Of a stretch of 9,064 nt of DNA, positions 1 to 7,055 are shown in pieces; the stretch's first letter is position 1, and each line of letters opens with the position of its first letter. The stretch covers positions 1 through 9,064 of the forward strand of contig DATKEK010000032.1 in the NCBI GenBank assembly GCA_035512195.1, given 5' to 3'. The DNA is from DATKEK01 sp035512195 (lineage in GTDB: Bacteria; Pseudomonadota; Gammaproteobacteria; Burkholderiales; Eutrophovitaceae). Made by a program: the position numbers and the translations under genes. The notes under the pieces are model-generated. The model ran no database searches and was not told the origin of the DNA. It saw nothing but the letters and a program-made list of their open reading frames with translations.

Positions 1-969
1 CGCATGGGCGAGCGCCGCTTCGCGCACCCATGCACCTTCTTCCCAGGCCTTCACCCGCGCGGCGAGCCGCTCGCGGTTGCACGGACCGTTGCCGTTCACT
101 ACGTTCCAGAACTCCTCCCAGTCGATCTTGCCGAAATCGTAGTGTCCGCGGCCGGCGTTCCATTTCAGTTCCGGGTCGGGGAGGGCGACGCCGAGAACGT
201 CCGCCTGCTGTGCGGTGGCATCCACGAACTTCTGCCGCAGCTCGTCGTTGGAAATGCGCTTGATGCCCCATCTGGCGCTCTGTTCGCCATGCTTCGAGTC
301 GCTGTCGTGAGGCCCGAACATCATCAGCGACGGCCACCACCAGCGGTTCACCGCGTCCTGCACCATGTCGCGCTGCGCCTGCGATCCCCGCATCATGGTC
401 AGCAGCAGGTCGAAACCCTGGCGCTGATGAAAACTTTCCTCCCTGCAGATGCGGATCATCGCGCGCGCATACGGGCCGTACGAGCAGCGGGTGAGCGGAA
501 TCTGGTTCATGATCGCCGCGCCGTCCACCAGCCAGCCGATCACGCCGATATCCGCCCAGGTCAGGGTCGGGTAGTTGAAGATCGACGAATACTTGGCCTT
601 GCCCGAGTGCAGCGCCTCGATCATCTCGTCGCGCGAAACCCCGAGGGTTTCCGCCGCGGCGTACAAGTAGAGCCCGTGGCCGCCCTCGTCCTGCACCTTG
701 GCGAGCAGAATTGCCTTGCGTTTGAGCGAGGGCGCGCGGGTGATCCAGTTACCCTCGGGCAGCATGCCGACGATCTCGGAATGCGCGTGCTGCGAGATCT
801 GCCGGATCAGCGTATTTCTGTATGCATCGGGCATCCAGTCCTTCGGCTCGATGAAATCGCCGTGCGCCAGCTTCGCGTCGAACTCCGCCTGGTACTCCGG
901 CTTGTCGGGTTGCGAGCCGCGTTGCGGCTCTTCCGGTTTCTGCGGCAGGTCGATTGCCTGGGTGTACAT
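1..969 (-). CDS. paaA: 1,2-phenylacetyl-CoA epoxidase subunit PaaA (C-terminus cut by window edge)
   Basis: This is the catalytic di-iron subunit of the PaaABCE multicomponent oxygenase, which forms the 1,2-epoxide of phenylacetyl-CoA in the cytoplasm using O2 and electrons from the PaaE reductase. The frame is open for 323 codons with no stop before the left edge. PaaA proteins are roughly 310-335 residues, so only a few residues should be missing. The di-iron motifs are visible: Glu65 in HSEIVGM, Glu95-x2-His98 in DEGGHGLYLY, and Glu178-x2-His181 in REESFHQRQGFD. The ATG at 969 has AGGAG (976-980) six bases upstream, which fixes the start. It lies 49 nt downstream of the paaK stop and is probably cotranscribed with it; paaB and later subunits should follow outside the window. 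Identity is secure from the motifs and context. Nothing appears broken apart from the edge truncation. Confidence 0.96.
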   Translation of the reverse strand, partial: MYTQAIDLPQKPEEPQRGSQPDKPEYQAEFDAKLAHGDFIEPKDWMPDAYRNTLIRQISQHAHSEIVGMLPEGNWITRAPSLKRKAILLAKVQDEGGHGLYLYAAAETLGVSRDEMIEALHSGKAKYSSIFNYPTLTWADIGVIGWLVDGAAIMNQIPLTRCSYGPYARAMIRICREESFHQRQGFDLLLTMMRGSQAQRDMVQDAVNRWWWPSLMMFGPHDSDSKHGEQSARWGIKRISNDELRQKFVDATAQQADVLGVALPDPELKWNAGRGHYDFGKIDWEEFWNVVNGNGPCNRERLAARVKAWEEGAWVREAALAHA

Positions 970-1018
970 GGGATGCTCCTGGTTATCTGTCGGGTCGGGC
1001 GCGATGCATTCAGCGCCT

Positions 1019-2344
1019 TCAGGCTTTCGGGCGGTTGTCGATTACGCGCTTCGCCTTGCCGACGGTCACGCGCTCGATCGCAAACGGGGGGGTAACTTCC
1101 ACCTGCGCGGTAACGCCGATCAGGCTCTTGATGTGATGCTCCAGTTCGCGCGCAAGGCGCGGTCGAACATGCTCTGCGCGGTCGGCGGTCGGCTCCAGCT
1201 CGACCCTGACCGTCAGCGCATCCAGGTGTCCATCCTTGTCCAGAACCAGCTGATAGTGCGGCACCAGCTGCGGCATCCTGCAGATCAGCTCCTCGATCTG
1301 CGACGGGAACACGTTCACGCCGCGGATGATCAGCATGTCGTCGGAGCGTCCGGTTATCTTGTCCATGCGCCGCATCGAGCGCGCAGTGGGCGGCAGCAGC
1401 CGGGTGAGGTCGCGAGTGCGGTAACGGATCACGGGAAGCGCTTCCTTGGTCAGCGAGGTGAACACCAGTTCGCCCGGGCTGCCATCGGGCAGGGGTTTGC
1501 CGGTGGCGGGGTCGACGACCTCGGGATAGAAATGGTCCTCCCAGATCACCGGGCCGTCCTTGGTTTCGATGCACTCGTTGGCCACGCCCGGGCCCATCAC
1601 TTCCGACAGCCCGTAGATGTCGACTGCGTCGAGGCCGGCGCGCTTCTCGATCGTCTCGCGCATGCCTTCGGTCCAGGGTTCTGCGCCGAAAATGCCGATC
1701 TTCAGCGAACATTTCGCGGGATCGATCCCCTGCTTTTCCATCTCGTCGATCAGGGTGAGCATGTACGAGGGCGTCACCATGATGATGTCCGGCTCGAAGT
1801 CCCGGATCAGCTGCACCTGCCTCTCGGTCTGCCCGCCGGACATCGGGATCACGGTGCAGCCGAGGCGTTCCGCCCCGTAGTGCGCGCCGAGCCCGCCGGT
1901 GAACAGGCCGTAGCCATAGGCGACGTGCACGATGTCGCCGGGCCGCCCGCCGGCGGCGCGGATCGAGCGCGCCATCAGGTCCGACCAGGTGTCGATGTCC
2001 TTGCGCGTGTAGCCCACGACGGTCGGCTTTCCGGTGGTCCCGCTGGATGCATGAATGCGCACGATCTGTTTGCGCGGCACCGCGAACAGCCCGAACGGAT
2101 AGTTGTCGCGCAAGTCCTGCTTCGAGGTGAAAGGAAATTTCGCCAGGTCGGCAAGCGACTTGAGGTCGTCCGGGTGCACGCCGTGCGTGTCGAACGACTT
2201 GCGGTAGTGCGGGACGTTGTCGTAGGCGTAGCGCAGGCTCCATTTCAGCCGTTCGAGCTGGAGCGCACGCAATGCATCCTGGCTCGCGCGCTCGATCGGC
2301 TCGAGTTCTTCCGGTGCAGGTGCTTTCGTTGGCACGACTCGCAA
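1019..2344 (-). CDS. paaK: Phenylacetate-CoA ligase PaaK
   Basis: This cytoplasmic AMP-forming ligase converts phenylacetate, ATP and CoA to phenylacetyl-CoA, the first step of the pathway. Motifs are in the expected order: the phosphate-binding loop SSGTTGKPT (about residues 100-108), GGQTERQ (170-176), GAEPW (220-224), YGLSE (244-248), RYRTRD (307-312), the hinge motif GRSDDM (332-337), and a C-terminal GKAK region (429-432) supplying the adenylation lysine. The 441-residue length is normal for PaaK. No ATG lies near the N-terminus. The start is TTG at 2344 or GTG at 2335; the GTG version begins MPTKAPAPEELEPIE, which looks more like family N-termini. Two AAGGA-like sites sit just upstream and serve either start. 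The paaI stop is only 8 nt upstream, so translation is probably coupled. Function is clear; only the start is uncertain. Confidence 0.97.
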   Translation of the reverse strand: MRVVPTKAPAPEELEPIERASQDALRALQLERLKWSLRYAYDNVPHYRKSFDTHGVHPDDLKSLADLAKFPFTSKQDLRDNYPFGLFAVPRKQIVRIHASSGTTGKPTVVGYTRKDIDTWSDLMARSIRAAGGRPGDIVHVAYGYGLFTGGLGAHYGAERLGCTVIPMSGGQTERQVQLIRDFEPDIIMVTPSYMLTLIDEMEKQGIDPAKCSLKIGIFGAEPWTEGMRETIEKRAGLDAVDIYGLSEVMGPGVANECIETKDGPVIWEDHFYPEVVDPATGKPLPDGSPGELVFTSLTKEALPVIRYRTRDLTRLLPPTARSMRRMDKITGRSDDMLIIRGVNVFPSQIEELICRMPQLVPHYQLVLDKDGHLDALTVRVELEPTADRAEHVRPRLARELEHHIKSLIGVTAQVEVTPPFAIERVTVGKAKRVIDNRPKA

Positions 2345-2354
2345 TTCCTTCCTT
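2345..2354 (-). promoter_or_regulatory. Doubled Shine-Dalgarno site for paaK
   Basis: On the minus strand this reads AAGGAAGGAA, and the stop codon of paaI (TAA, 2355-2353) runs into it. The first AAGGA is 5 nt from the TTG at 2344. The second is about 9 nt from the GTG at 2335. The site therefore does not settle which non-ATG start is used, but it does show that paaK has its own ribosome binding site at the end of paaI. Confidence 0.6.
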
Positions 2355-2811
2355 ACAGCGGTACCGTCTTGCGGTCGCGTGTCCGGTGCGAGCGGCCGCG
2401 CAGCAGCACCACCGTCTCGCCGCGCTGGTTGGTCACGATGACGTCGTAGATACCGGTGCGGCCGGTCATCGACATCTCCTGCGCTTCCGCCGTCAGCATG
2501 TCGCCGAGACGTGCCGGCGCGATGAACTCCACTGCGATCCCTGCCGCGAGCGTCAGCGCGTTACTGCTGTTGCAGGCGAATGCAAACGCCGAATCCGCCA
2601 GCGTGGTGATGAAACCGCCGTGACAGATCTTGAATCCATTCAGCATGTCTTCCCGCACCGGCATGCGGAGCTTCGCGTAGCCCGGCGCCATGGCCTCGAT
2701 CTGCATGCCCAGTCCGCGCGATGCGGCGTCCTCCGCCATCATCCCGGCGCCTACCGCGTCGGCCACTGCCTGGGGATCGGAATGAAGCGGCTTGTCCATG
2801 GCTTCGTTCAT
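2353..2811 (-). CDS. paaI: Hydroxyphenylacetyl-CoA thioesterase PaaI
   Basis: This hot-dog-fold acyl-CoA thioesterase is active on phenylacetyl-CoA derivatives, especially ring-hydroxylated ones. Its accepted role is to release CoA from dead-end intermediates that build up when the downstream steps lag. The 152-residue length is typical. The signature NGFKICHGGFITTLADSAFAF spans about residues 58-78 and places Asn58, His64, Gly65 and Asp73. This matches the spacing of the Asn-His-Gly-Asp active-site set I recall for E. coli PaaI (Asn46, His52, Gly53, Asp61). The start at 2811 is in frame with the whole fold; a second in-frame ATG lies four codons later at 2800. There is no strong ribosome binding site of its own. 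It begins 9 nt after the paaG stop, inside a 13-bp tandem duplication that seems to have altered the original start/stop overlap. Confidence 0.95.
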   Translation of the reverse strand: MNEAMDKPLHSDPQAVADAVGAGMMAEDAASRGLGMQIEAMAPGYAKLRMPVREDMLNGFKICHGGFITTLADSAFAFACNSSNALTLAAGIAVEFIAPARLGDMLTAEAQEMSMTGRTGIYDVIVTNQRGETVVLLRGRSHRTRDRKTVPL

Positions 2812-2825
2812 TGGCTTCGTTCATT
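2800..2825. repeat. Perfect 13-bp tandem duplication at the paaG/paaI junction
   Basis: GGCTTCGTTCATT occurs twice head to tail, at 2800-2812 and 2813-2825. On the minus strand each copy reads AATGAACGAAGCC. The upstream copy carries an ATG (2824-2822) overlapping the paaG stop TGA (2823-2821) as ATGA, but that ATG is in a different frame from paaI. The downstream copy carries the in-frame paaI ATG at 2811. Deleting one copy would restore an ATGA overlap in the paaI frame. Confidence 0.9.
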
Positions 2826-3618
2826 CCCCGGTGAATTGCGGCGGGCGCTTCGCCAGAAAGGCATCAACGCCCTCGCGGTAGTCGCGCGAGCGGCCAAGCT
2901 CGCGCTGGAAGTCGCGCTCGAGATCGATCTGCTGCTCGAGCAGGTGGTGTTCCGCCGCGTAGATCGCCTGCTTGGTGCGCGCGTAACCGCGGGTCGGCCC
3001 GCTGGCGAGTCGGCCCGCAAGTTCGCGCACGGTGGACATCAGTTCGGCATCGTCGACGCACTTCCAGATCAGTCCCCAGTCCGCGGCCTGCTCGGCGGAG
3101 AGCTTGTCGCCGAACAGCGCGAGCCCCATCGCGCGCGGGGCGCCCAGGTTGCGGGCGAGGAAATAGGTGCCGCCGGCGTCCGGAACCAGGCCCAGGCGGC
3201 AGAACGCCTGCACGAAACTGGCGGAGCGCGCCGCAACCACCACGTCGCAGGCAAGCGCAAGGCTTGCGCCCGCGCCTGCCGACACGCCGTTCACCGCTGC
3301 AATCACCGGAATCGGCAGACTGCGCAGCGCGAGCACGAATGGCTTGTAGTTGTTCTCGATCGATGCGCCGAGGTCCGGCGGCGCGCCGTCGGGTGCGGTC
3401 TTGCGGTCGTTCAGGTCCTGCCCTGCGCAGAACGCACGTCCGGCGCCGGTGATCACCAGCGCGCGCACCGACCTGTCCGCGCGCACTTGCGCGAGTGCTG
3501 CCCGCAGTTCGCCGTGCGTCGCATCGGCGATGCTGTTCAGGCGCTCGGGCCGATTGAAGGTGACGGTGCCGATGCCGTCGGATATTTCGAACAGGATGTT
3601 GCGGAATTCGGTGTGCAT
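2821..3618 (-). CDS. paaG: 2-(1,2-epoxy-1,2-dihydrophenyl)acetyl-CoA isomerase PaaG
   Basis: This member of the crotonase (enoyl-CoA hydratase/isomerase) superfamily converts ring-1,2-epoxyphenylacetyl-CoA to the seven-membered oxepin-CoA. It also acts as an enoyl isomerase later in the pathway. The 265 residues match the usual length of about 262. Visible features are NRPERLNS near residues 22-29, the oxyanion-hole segments AFCAGQDL (62-69) and GVSAGAGASLAL (111-122), and the PaaG-type GLVPDAGGT with Asp147. That residue is equivalent to the catalytic Asp136 recalled for E. coli PaaG. The ATG at 3618 starts exactly where the family does, although no good Shine-Dalgarno is visible. It is the first gene of the minus-strand operon, reading away from the divergent operator region. 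A generic enoyl-CoA hydratase is the alternative, but the Asp motif and neighbours favour PaaG. Confidence 0.94.
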   Translation of the reverse strand: MHTEFRNILFEISDGIGTVTFNRPERLNSIADATHGELRAALAQVRADRSVRALVITGAGRAFCAGQDLNDRKTAPDGAPPDLGASIENNYKPFVLALRSLPIPVIAAVNGVSAGAGASLALACDVVVAARSASFVQAFCRLGLVPDAGGTYFLARNLGAPRAMGLALFGDKLSAEQAADWGLIWKCVDDAELMSTVRELAGRLASGPTRGYARTKQAIYAAEHHLLEQQIDLERDFQRELGRSRDYREGVDAFLAKRPPQFTGE

Positions 3619-3645
3619 GGGCGTTGTCAGCAGAGAATCCGTCCA

Positions 3646-3689
3646 GTCGGACTATTATTGACCGATCGGTCAGCGAATAGTAGTCTGAC
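3646..3689. promoter_or_regulatory. Nested inverted repeats: probable TetR-type (PaaR-like) operator with divergent promoters
   Basis: The 147-nt gap between paaG and paaN contains a perfect 14-bp palindrome, TGACCGATCGGTCA (3659-3672). Around it lies a second dyad: GTCGGACTATTATT (3646-3659) pairs with AATAGTAGTCTGAC (3676-3689) at 12 of 14 positions. In the paaG direction AATAAT (3659-3654) is a good -10-like hexamer about 36 nt before the start, but no good -35 precedes it. In the paaN direction TTGACC (3658-3663) is a -35-like hexamer, with a weak TAGTCT 17 nt later. An operator overlapping both promoters would let one repressor control both units. TetR-family PaaR repressors with phenylacetyl-CoA as ligand are known for paa genes. 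Assigning this site to PaaR is inference, since no regulator gene is in the window. Confidence 0.7.
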
Positions 3690-3765
3690 CGCTTCCCGAT
3701 GACAAGACGCATTCCGGTTGCGCGCGTCGGCGCACTGTATCCATCGAAGGGGGAATCCAGCCGTC

Positions 3766-5421
3766 ATGTCGCATACGCTGTTCGATAAGCATCGTGCCAC
3801 GCTCGATGGCGCGCTGAAGGCCATCCGTAGCCGCGGTTTCTGGAGTCCCTATGCGGAGATTCCCAAGGCTTACGGCGACACGGCGATGGCCGATGGCAAG
3901 GGCGCGTTCGATGCGCACCTGAACAAGCGGTTCGCGCTCGGCCAGGCGGGTGAGAAGGCGTGGGCAGCCACGGAGAAATCGCCTTACGGGGTCGATCTTG
4001 GCGTCAGCTATCCGGTCAGCGATGCAGACGCACTGCTTGCGGGCGGGCTGGCCGCGATGCCGCAATGGCGCAAGCTCGGCGCGGAGGGCCGCGTGGGCGT
4101 ATGCCTTGAGATTCTCGACCGCATCAACAAGCGCAGCTTCGAGATGTCGCACGCGGTCATGCTGACCAGCGGACAGGGCTGGGCGATGGCGTTTCAAGCC
4201 GGCGGACCGCACGCGCAGGACCGCGGACTCGAAGCGGTGGCATACGCCTGGCAGGAAATGTCGCAGGTCCCGGCGGAAGCAACCTGGGAAAAACCGCAGG
4301 GCAAGAATCCGCCGCTGGTGATGCGCAAGCACTACGAGATTGTCGGCCGCGGCGTTTCGCTGGTGATCGGCTGCAGCACCTTTCCGACCTGGAACAGTTA
4401 TCCGGGCATGTTCGCCGCGCTGGCGACCGGCAACGCGGTGATCGTGAAGCCGCACCCGAACGCGATCCTGCCGGTCGCGATCACGGTGCGGATCGTGCGC
4501 GACGTGTTGCAGGAGAACGGTGTGCCGCCGGATCTGGTGACGTTATGCGTCGATCCCGATCCCGCGGTCACGCAGAAGCTCGCCACGCATCCCGCGGTGA
4601 AGTCGGTTGATTACACGGGCGGCAATGCGTTCGGCAGCTGGCTGCTGGAGAACTGCGGGCAGGCGCAGGTCTACGCAGAGATGGCCGGCGTGAACAACGT
4701 GGTGATCGAGTCCACGGATAACTACAAGGGGTTGCTGAGGAATCTCGCGTTCACCCTGTCGCTGTATTCCGGGCAGATGTGCACGACCACGCAGGCGCTG
4801 ATCGTACCGGCGGACGGCATCGGCACGCCCGACGGCAAGGTGCCGTTCGACCAGGTCGCGGCCGATCTGGGCGCAGCGATCGACAAATTGCTCGGCGATC
4901 CCGCGGTAGCCGGCAGCGTGCTGGGGGCGATCAATTCCGAAGCGACCCTGAAGCGCATCGAGGATGCGCCTGCATGGGGAGAGGTGGTGCTTGCGTCGCG
5001 GAAGATCGAACACGCGGATTTCCCGCGGGCACAGGTGCGCTCGCCGGTGCTGCTCAAGACCGACGCGTCGAACGAAAAGGCCTACATGGAAGAGCGTTTC
5101 GGCCCGATCAGCTTCGTCGTCAGGACGAAGGACGCAGACGCCGCGGTCGCGCTCTCCGAGCGCCTCGTGCGGGAAAAGGGCGCTCTGACCGTCGGTCTGT
5201 ATTCGACCAGGCAGGCGGTAATCGACGCCATGACCGAAGCCACGTTACGTGCGGGCGTTGCGCTTTCCGTGAACTTGACCGGTGGCGTGTATGTCAACCA
5301 GTCGGCAGGGTTTTCGGATTACCACGGGACAGGCGCGAACCCGGCGGCAAACGCTTGTTACACCGACTCCGCATTTGTCGCGAACCGTTTCCGGGTGATC
5401 CAGCGCCGAGAGCACATCTGA
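3766..5421 (+). CDS. paaN: Phenylacetate degradation aldehyde dehydrogenase PaaN (ring-opened semialdehyde oxidation)
   Basis: This aldehyde dehydrogenase-superfamily protein oxidises the reactive semialdehyde-CoA formed on opening the oxepin ring, using NAD(P)+. Starting at the ATG at 3766, with AAGGGGGA at 3747-3754 upstream, gives 551 residues. That agrees with the stand-alone PaaN family rather than the roughly 680-residue PaaZ fusion. The first 85 or so residues are a family-specific extension. Then come a TFPTWNSYPGMFAAL segment (the counterpart of the usual PWNFP), the cofactor-site lysine in VIVKPHP (Lys228), the nucleotide-binding YTGGNAFG, the general-base Glu305 in AEMAGVNN, and the catalytic Cys339 in SGQMCTTT. 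No MaoC-like hydratase domain follows, so oxepin hydrolysis must be done by another protein. It is transcribed divergently from paaGIKA and shares the operator region with them. A longer frame opens at 3718 but adds 16 unlikely residues. Confidence 0.93.
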   Translation: MSHTLFDKHRATLDGALKAIRSRGFWSPYAEIPKAYGDTAMADGKGAFDAHLNKRFALGQAGEKAWAATEKSPYGVDLGVSYPVSDADALLAGGLAAMPQWRKLGAEGRVGVCLEILDRINKRSFEMSHAVMLTSGQGWAMAFQAGGPHAQDRGLEAVAYAWQEMSQVPAEATWEKPQGKNPPLVMRKHYEIVGRGVSLVIGCSTFPTWNSYPGMFAALATGNAVIVKPHPNAILPVAITVRIVRDVLQENGVPPDLVTLCVDPDPAVTQKLATHPAVKSVDYTGGNAFGSWLLENCGQAQVYAEMAGVNNVVIESTDNYKGLLRNLAFTLSLYSGQMCTTTQALIVPADGIGTPDGKVPFDQVAADLGAAIDKLLGDPAVAGSVLGAINSEATLKRIEDAPAWGEVVLASRKIEHADFPRAQVRSPVLLKTDASNEKAYMEERFGPISFVVRTKDADAAVALSERLVREKGALTVGLYSTRQAVIDAMTEATLRAGVALSVNLTGGVYVNQSAGFSDYHGTGANPAANACYTDSAFVANRFRVIQRREHI

Positions 5422-5462
5422 CAGAGACGAAACCCCTTTCAGCCAACGGCGCGAATCGAAAT

Positions 5463-5475
5463 AAGGAGGAGGAGA
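5463..5475 (+). promoter_or_regulatory. Strong purine-rich ribosome binding site of the amidase gene
   Basis: AAGGAGGAGGAGA lies 3-15 nt before the first of two consecutive ATG codons (5479 and 5482). It contains an essentially perfect Shine-Dalgarno core and is far stronger than the sites of paaG, paaI or paaN. It supports the start at 5479 (or 5482) and suggests high translation of the lipoprotein. Confidence 0.8.
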
Positions 5476-5478
5476 ACC

Positions 5479-6996
5479 ATGATGACAAAGTTCATGCGGA
5501 CAGCAGGATTGGCGGCAATTGCCGTTCTTGTCGTGGGTTGCGCTGGCCCGGGCGCCGTGCAACGTCCGGCCGACCTGACCCAACTCAGCGTGTCCGACGC
5601 GGCTGCGCTGATCAGAACAGGCGCAATCAGCAGCGTGGAACTGACCGAGGCGTATCTGCAGAAGGCAGATCGGCACCAGCACCTGAATGCCTTCATCACC
5701 CTCGATCGCAACAAAGCACTCGCCGCTGCGCGGCAGGCCGACGCGGATCGCGCCGCCGGTCGCGGCAAGGGTCTGCTGCACGGCGTGCCGCTCGTCATCA
5801 AGGACAACACCCACGTGGCCGGCATGCCGAACACGGCGGGCACGCCGGGCCTGAGGAACTTTGTGCCCGCCGAGAACGCGCCGGTGGTGCAGCAACTCCT
5901 CGACGCGGGGGCCATCGTGCTCGGCAAGACCAATATGCACGAGCTGGCGTTCGGGATTTCCGGTTACAACGAGGCTTTCTTCCAGACCGAGCCGATCGGC
6001 GTGCGCAATCCCTACGACCGTACGCGTTTCGCCGGCGGCAGCTCAAGCGGCACCGGTGCGGCGGTCGGCGGCCGGCTGGCACCAGGCGGGCTCGGTTCGG
6101 ACACGGGCGGTTCGGTGCGCGTTCCCGCGGCGGTGAGCGGCGTTGCCGGTTTGCGTCCCACGATCGGACGTTACAGCGGCGAAGGCATCACGCCGATTTC
6201 GAGCACCCGCGACACGTCCGGCCCGATTGCGCAAACCGTCGCGGACGTGGCACTGATGGATGCGGTGATCGCCGGCGAGACACCGGTCAAGGCAGCAGGG
6301 CTTCGCGGCGTGCGCCTGGGTGTGTACCGCAGCTATTTCTTCGACGACCTGGATGTCGATACGCACGCGCGGATGGGGGACGCGATCGTCAAGTTACAAA
6401 ACGCGGGGGTGGAAGTCGTCGAAGTGGACATGCCCGAACTGGTGGAACTGAACAATCGCGCCAGCTTCCCGGTCGCACTGTACGAAGCATACGACGATCT
6501 CGCCGCGTATCTGCGCAAGTACAACACCGGCAAGTCCGTGGAAGACATTGCCCGCGATATCACCAGCAAGGACGTGAAAGGCACCTACGATGCGCTGGTG
6601 CTCCCGCGCAAACTGCCGGGTCCGGACGGACTGGTCGATGCGAAGCCGATCTACGACGCGGCGATTCGCGAGGCGCGGCCGGCGCTGCAGCGCCACTACG
6701 CCCAGACGTTTGAAAAGTATGGAATCGATGCGCTGCTGCTGCCGGCGACGCCGTCGGTTGCGATCAAGCAGGGTCCGGAAGCCAGTGCGCTGGAAACGTT
6801 CCTGCGCTTTATCCGCAATGCCGATCCCGGTTCGAATGCCGGCATTCCGGGCCTCGTGATTCCCGCCGGCCTCGGGCAGTCGTCGGATATGCCGGTGGGC
6901 ATCGAACTGAATGGTCCCGCAGGCAGCGATCGCAGGTTGCTCGAAATAGGACTTGCGATAGAACAGCTGCTAGGTCGTACGCGCGCGCCAAACTGA
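5479..6996 (+). CDS. Exported lipoprotein amidase, amidase-signature family (indoleacetamide/mandelamide hydrolase-like)
   Basis: This Ser-cisSer-Lys amidase hydrolyses a carboxamide to the acid plus ammonia. The N-terminus has positive residues, a hydrophobic stretch and a lipobox VVGC with Cys21, so it should be a lipid-anchored envelope protein. The catalytic set fits: Lys108 in HGVPLVIKDN, cis-Ser188 in AGGSSSGTG, and nucleophile Ser212 in GSDTGGSVRVPA. The 24- and 80-residue spacings are usual for the family. The segment RYSGEGITPISSTRDTSGPI resembles indoleacetamide hydrolase and mandelamide hydrolase, which act on arylacetamides. It lies 57 nt after paaN on the same strand with a very strong ribosome binding site, and ends 19 nt before a hairpin terminator. 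A role in making phenylacetate from phenylacetamide is inference. Other amide substrates are possible, since family members vary widely and many are uncharacterised. Confidence 0.9.
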   Translation: MMTKFMRTAGLAAIAVLVVGCAGPGAVQRPADLTQLSVSDAAALIRTGAISSVELTEAYLQKADRHQHLNAFITLDRNKALAAARQADADRAAGRGKGLLHGVPLVIKDNTHVAGMPNTAGTPGLRNFVPAENAPVVQQLLDAGAIVLGKTNMHELAFGISGYNEAFFQTEPIGVRNPYDRTRFAGGSSSGTGAAVGGRLAPGGLGSDTGGSVRVPAAVSGVAGLRPTIGRYSGEGITPISSTRDTSGPIAQTVADVALMDAVIAGETPVKAAGLRGVRLGVYRSYFFDDLDVDTHARMGDAIVKLQNAGVEVVEVDMPELVELNNRASFPVALYEAYDDLAAYLRKYNTGKSVEDIARDITSKDVKGTYDALVLPRKLPGPDGLVDAKPIYDAAIREARPALQRHYAQTFEKYGIDALLLPATPSVAIKQGPEASALETFLRFIRNADPGSNAGIPGLVIPAGLGQSSDMPVGIELNGPAGSDRRLLEIGLAIEQLLGRTRAPN

Positions 6997-7015
6997 GCGG
7001 CCTGGCGTATTTCGG

Positions 7016-7048
7016 ACATGGGCCGGCCTTCAGCCGGCCCATGTTTTT
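7016..7048 (+). terminator. Rho-independent terminator after the amidase
   Basis: ACATGGGCCGGC (7016-7027) and GCCGGCCCATGT (7033-7044) form a perfect 12-bp stem with a 5-nt loop (CTTCA), and the stem runs into five T residues (7044-7048). It starts 19 nt after the amidase stop. On the opposite strand the same hairpin follows the second hupE-like gene but is not followed by a T run, so it works best in the plus direction. It may still separate the two convergent units. Confidence 0.92.
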
Positions 7049-7055
7049 GGGTTTC

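Noticed and set aside
807..2243. 478-codon minus-strand open frame
   Set aside because: Same strand as paaK but shifted in frame; arginine-rich with no recognisable motif, whereas the paaK frame carries every expected ligase motif.
698..2449. 583-codon plus-strand open frame
   Set aside because: It lies antisense to paaA, paaK and the end of paaI, all of which have complete family motifs. Its protein is low-complexity, rich in Arg, His and Gly, as expected of a shadow in GC-rich DNA.
2561..2824. 87-codon minus-strand frame starting at the ATG that overlaps the paaG stop
   Set aside because: It is out of frame with paaI and encodes no recognisable protein. It exists only because of the 13-bp duplication; the hot-dog fold is in the frame starting at 2811.
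2272..3702. 476-codon plus-strand open frame
   Set aside because: Antisense shadow of paaI and paaG; it also runs across the operator region, and its composition is Arg/His/Ala-rich.
3718..3765. Extended N-terminus for PaaN from an upstream ATG
   Set aside because: The extra 16 residues are unlike the family, and the ATG at 3766 has a purine-rich site upstream and gives the usual 551-residue length.
3670..4455. 261-codon minus-strand open frame
   Set aside because: Antisense to the N-terminal part of paaN, and it begins inside that gene; no motif seen.
4779..6713. 644-codon plus-strand open frame spanning paaN and the amidase
   Set aside because: It crosses from the end of paaN into the amidase in another frame, and its product is an Arg/Gly-rich low-complexity string. 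Both true genes have intact catalytic motifs.
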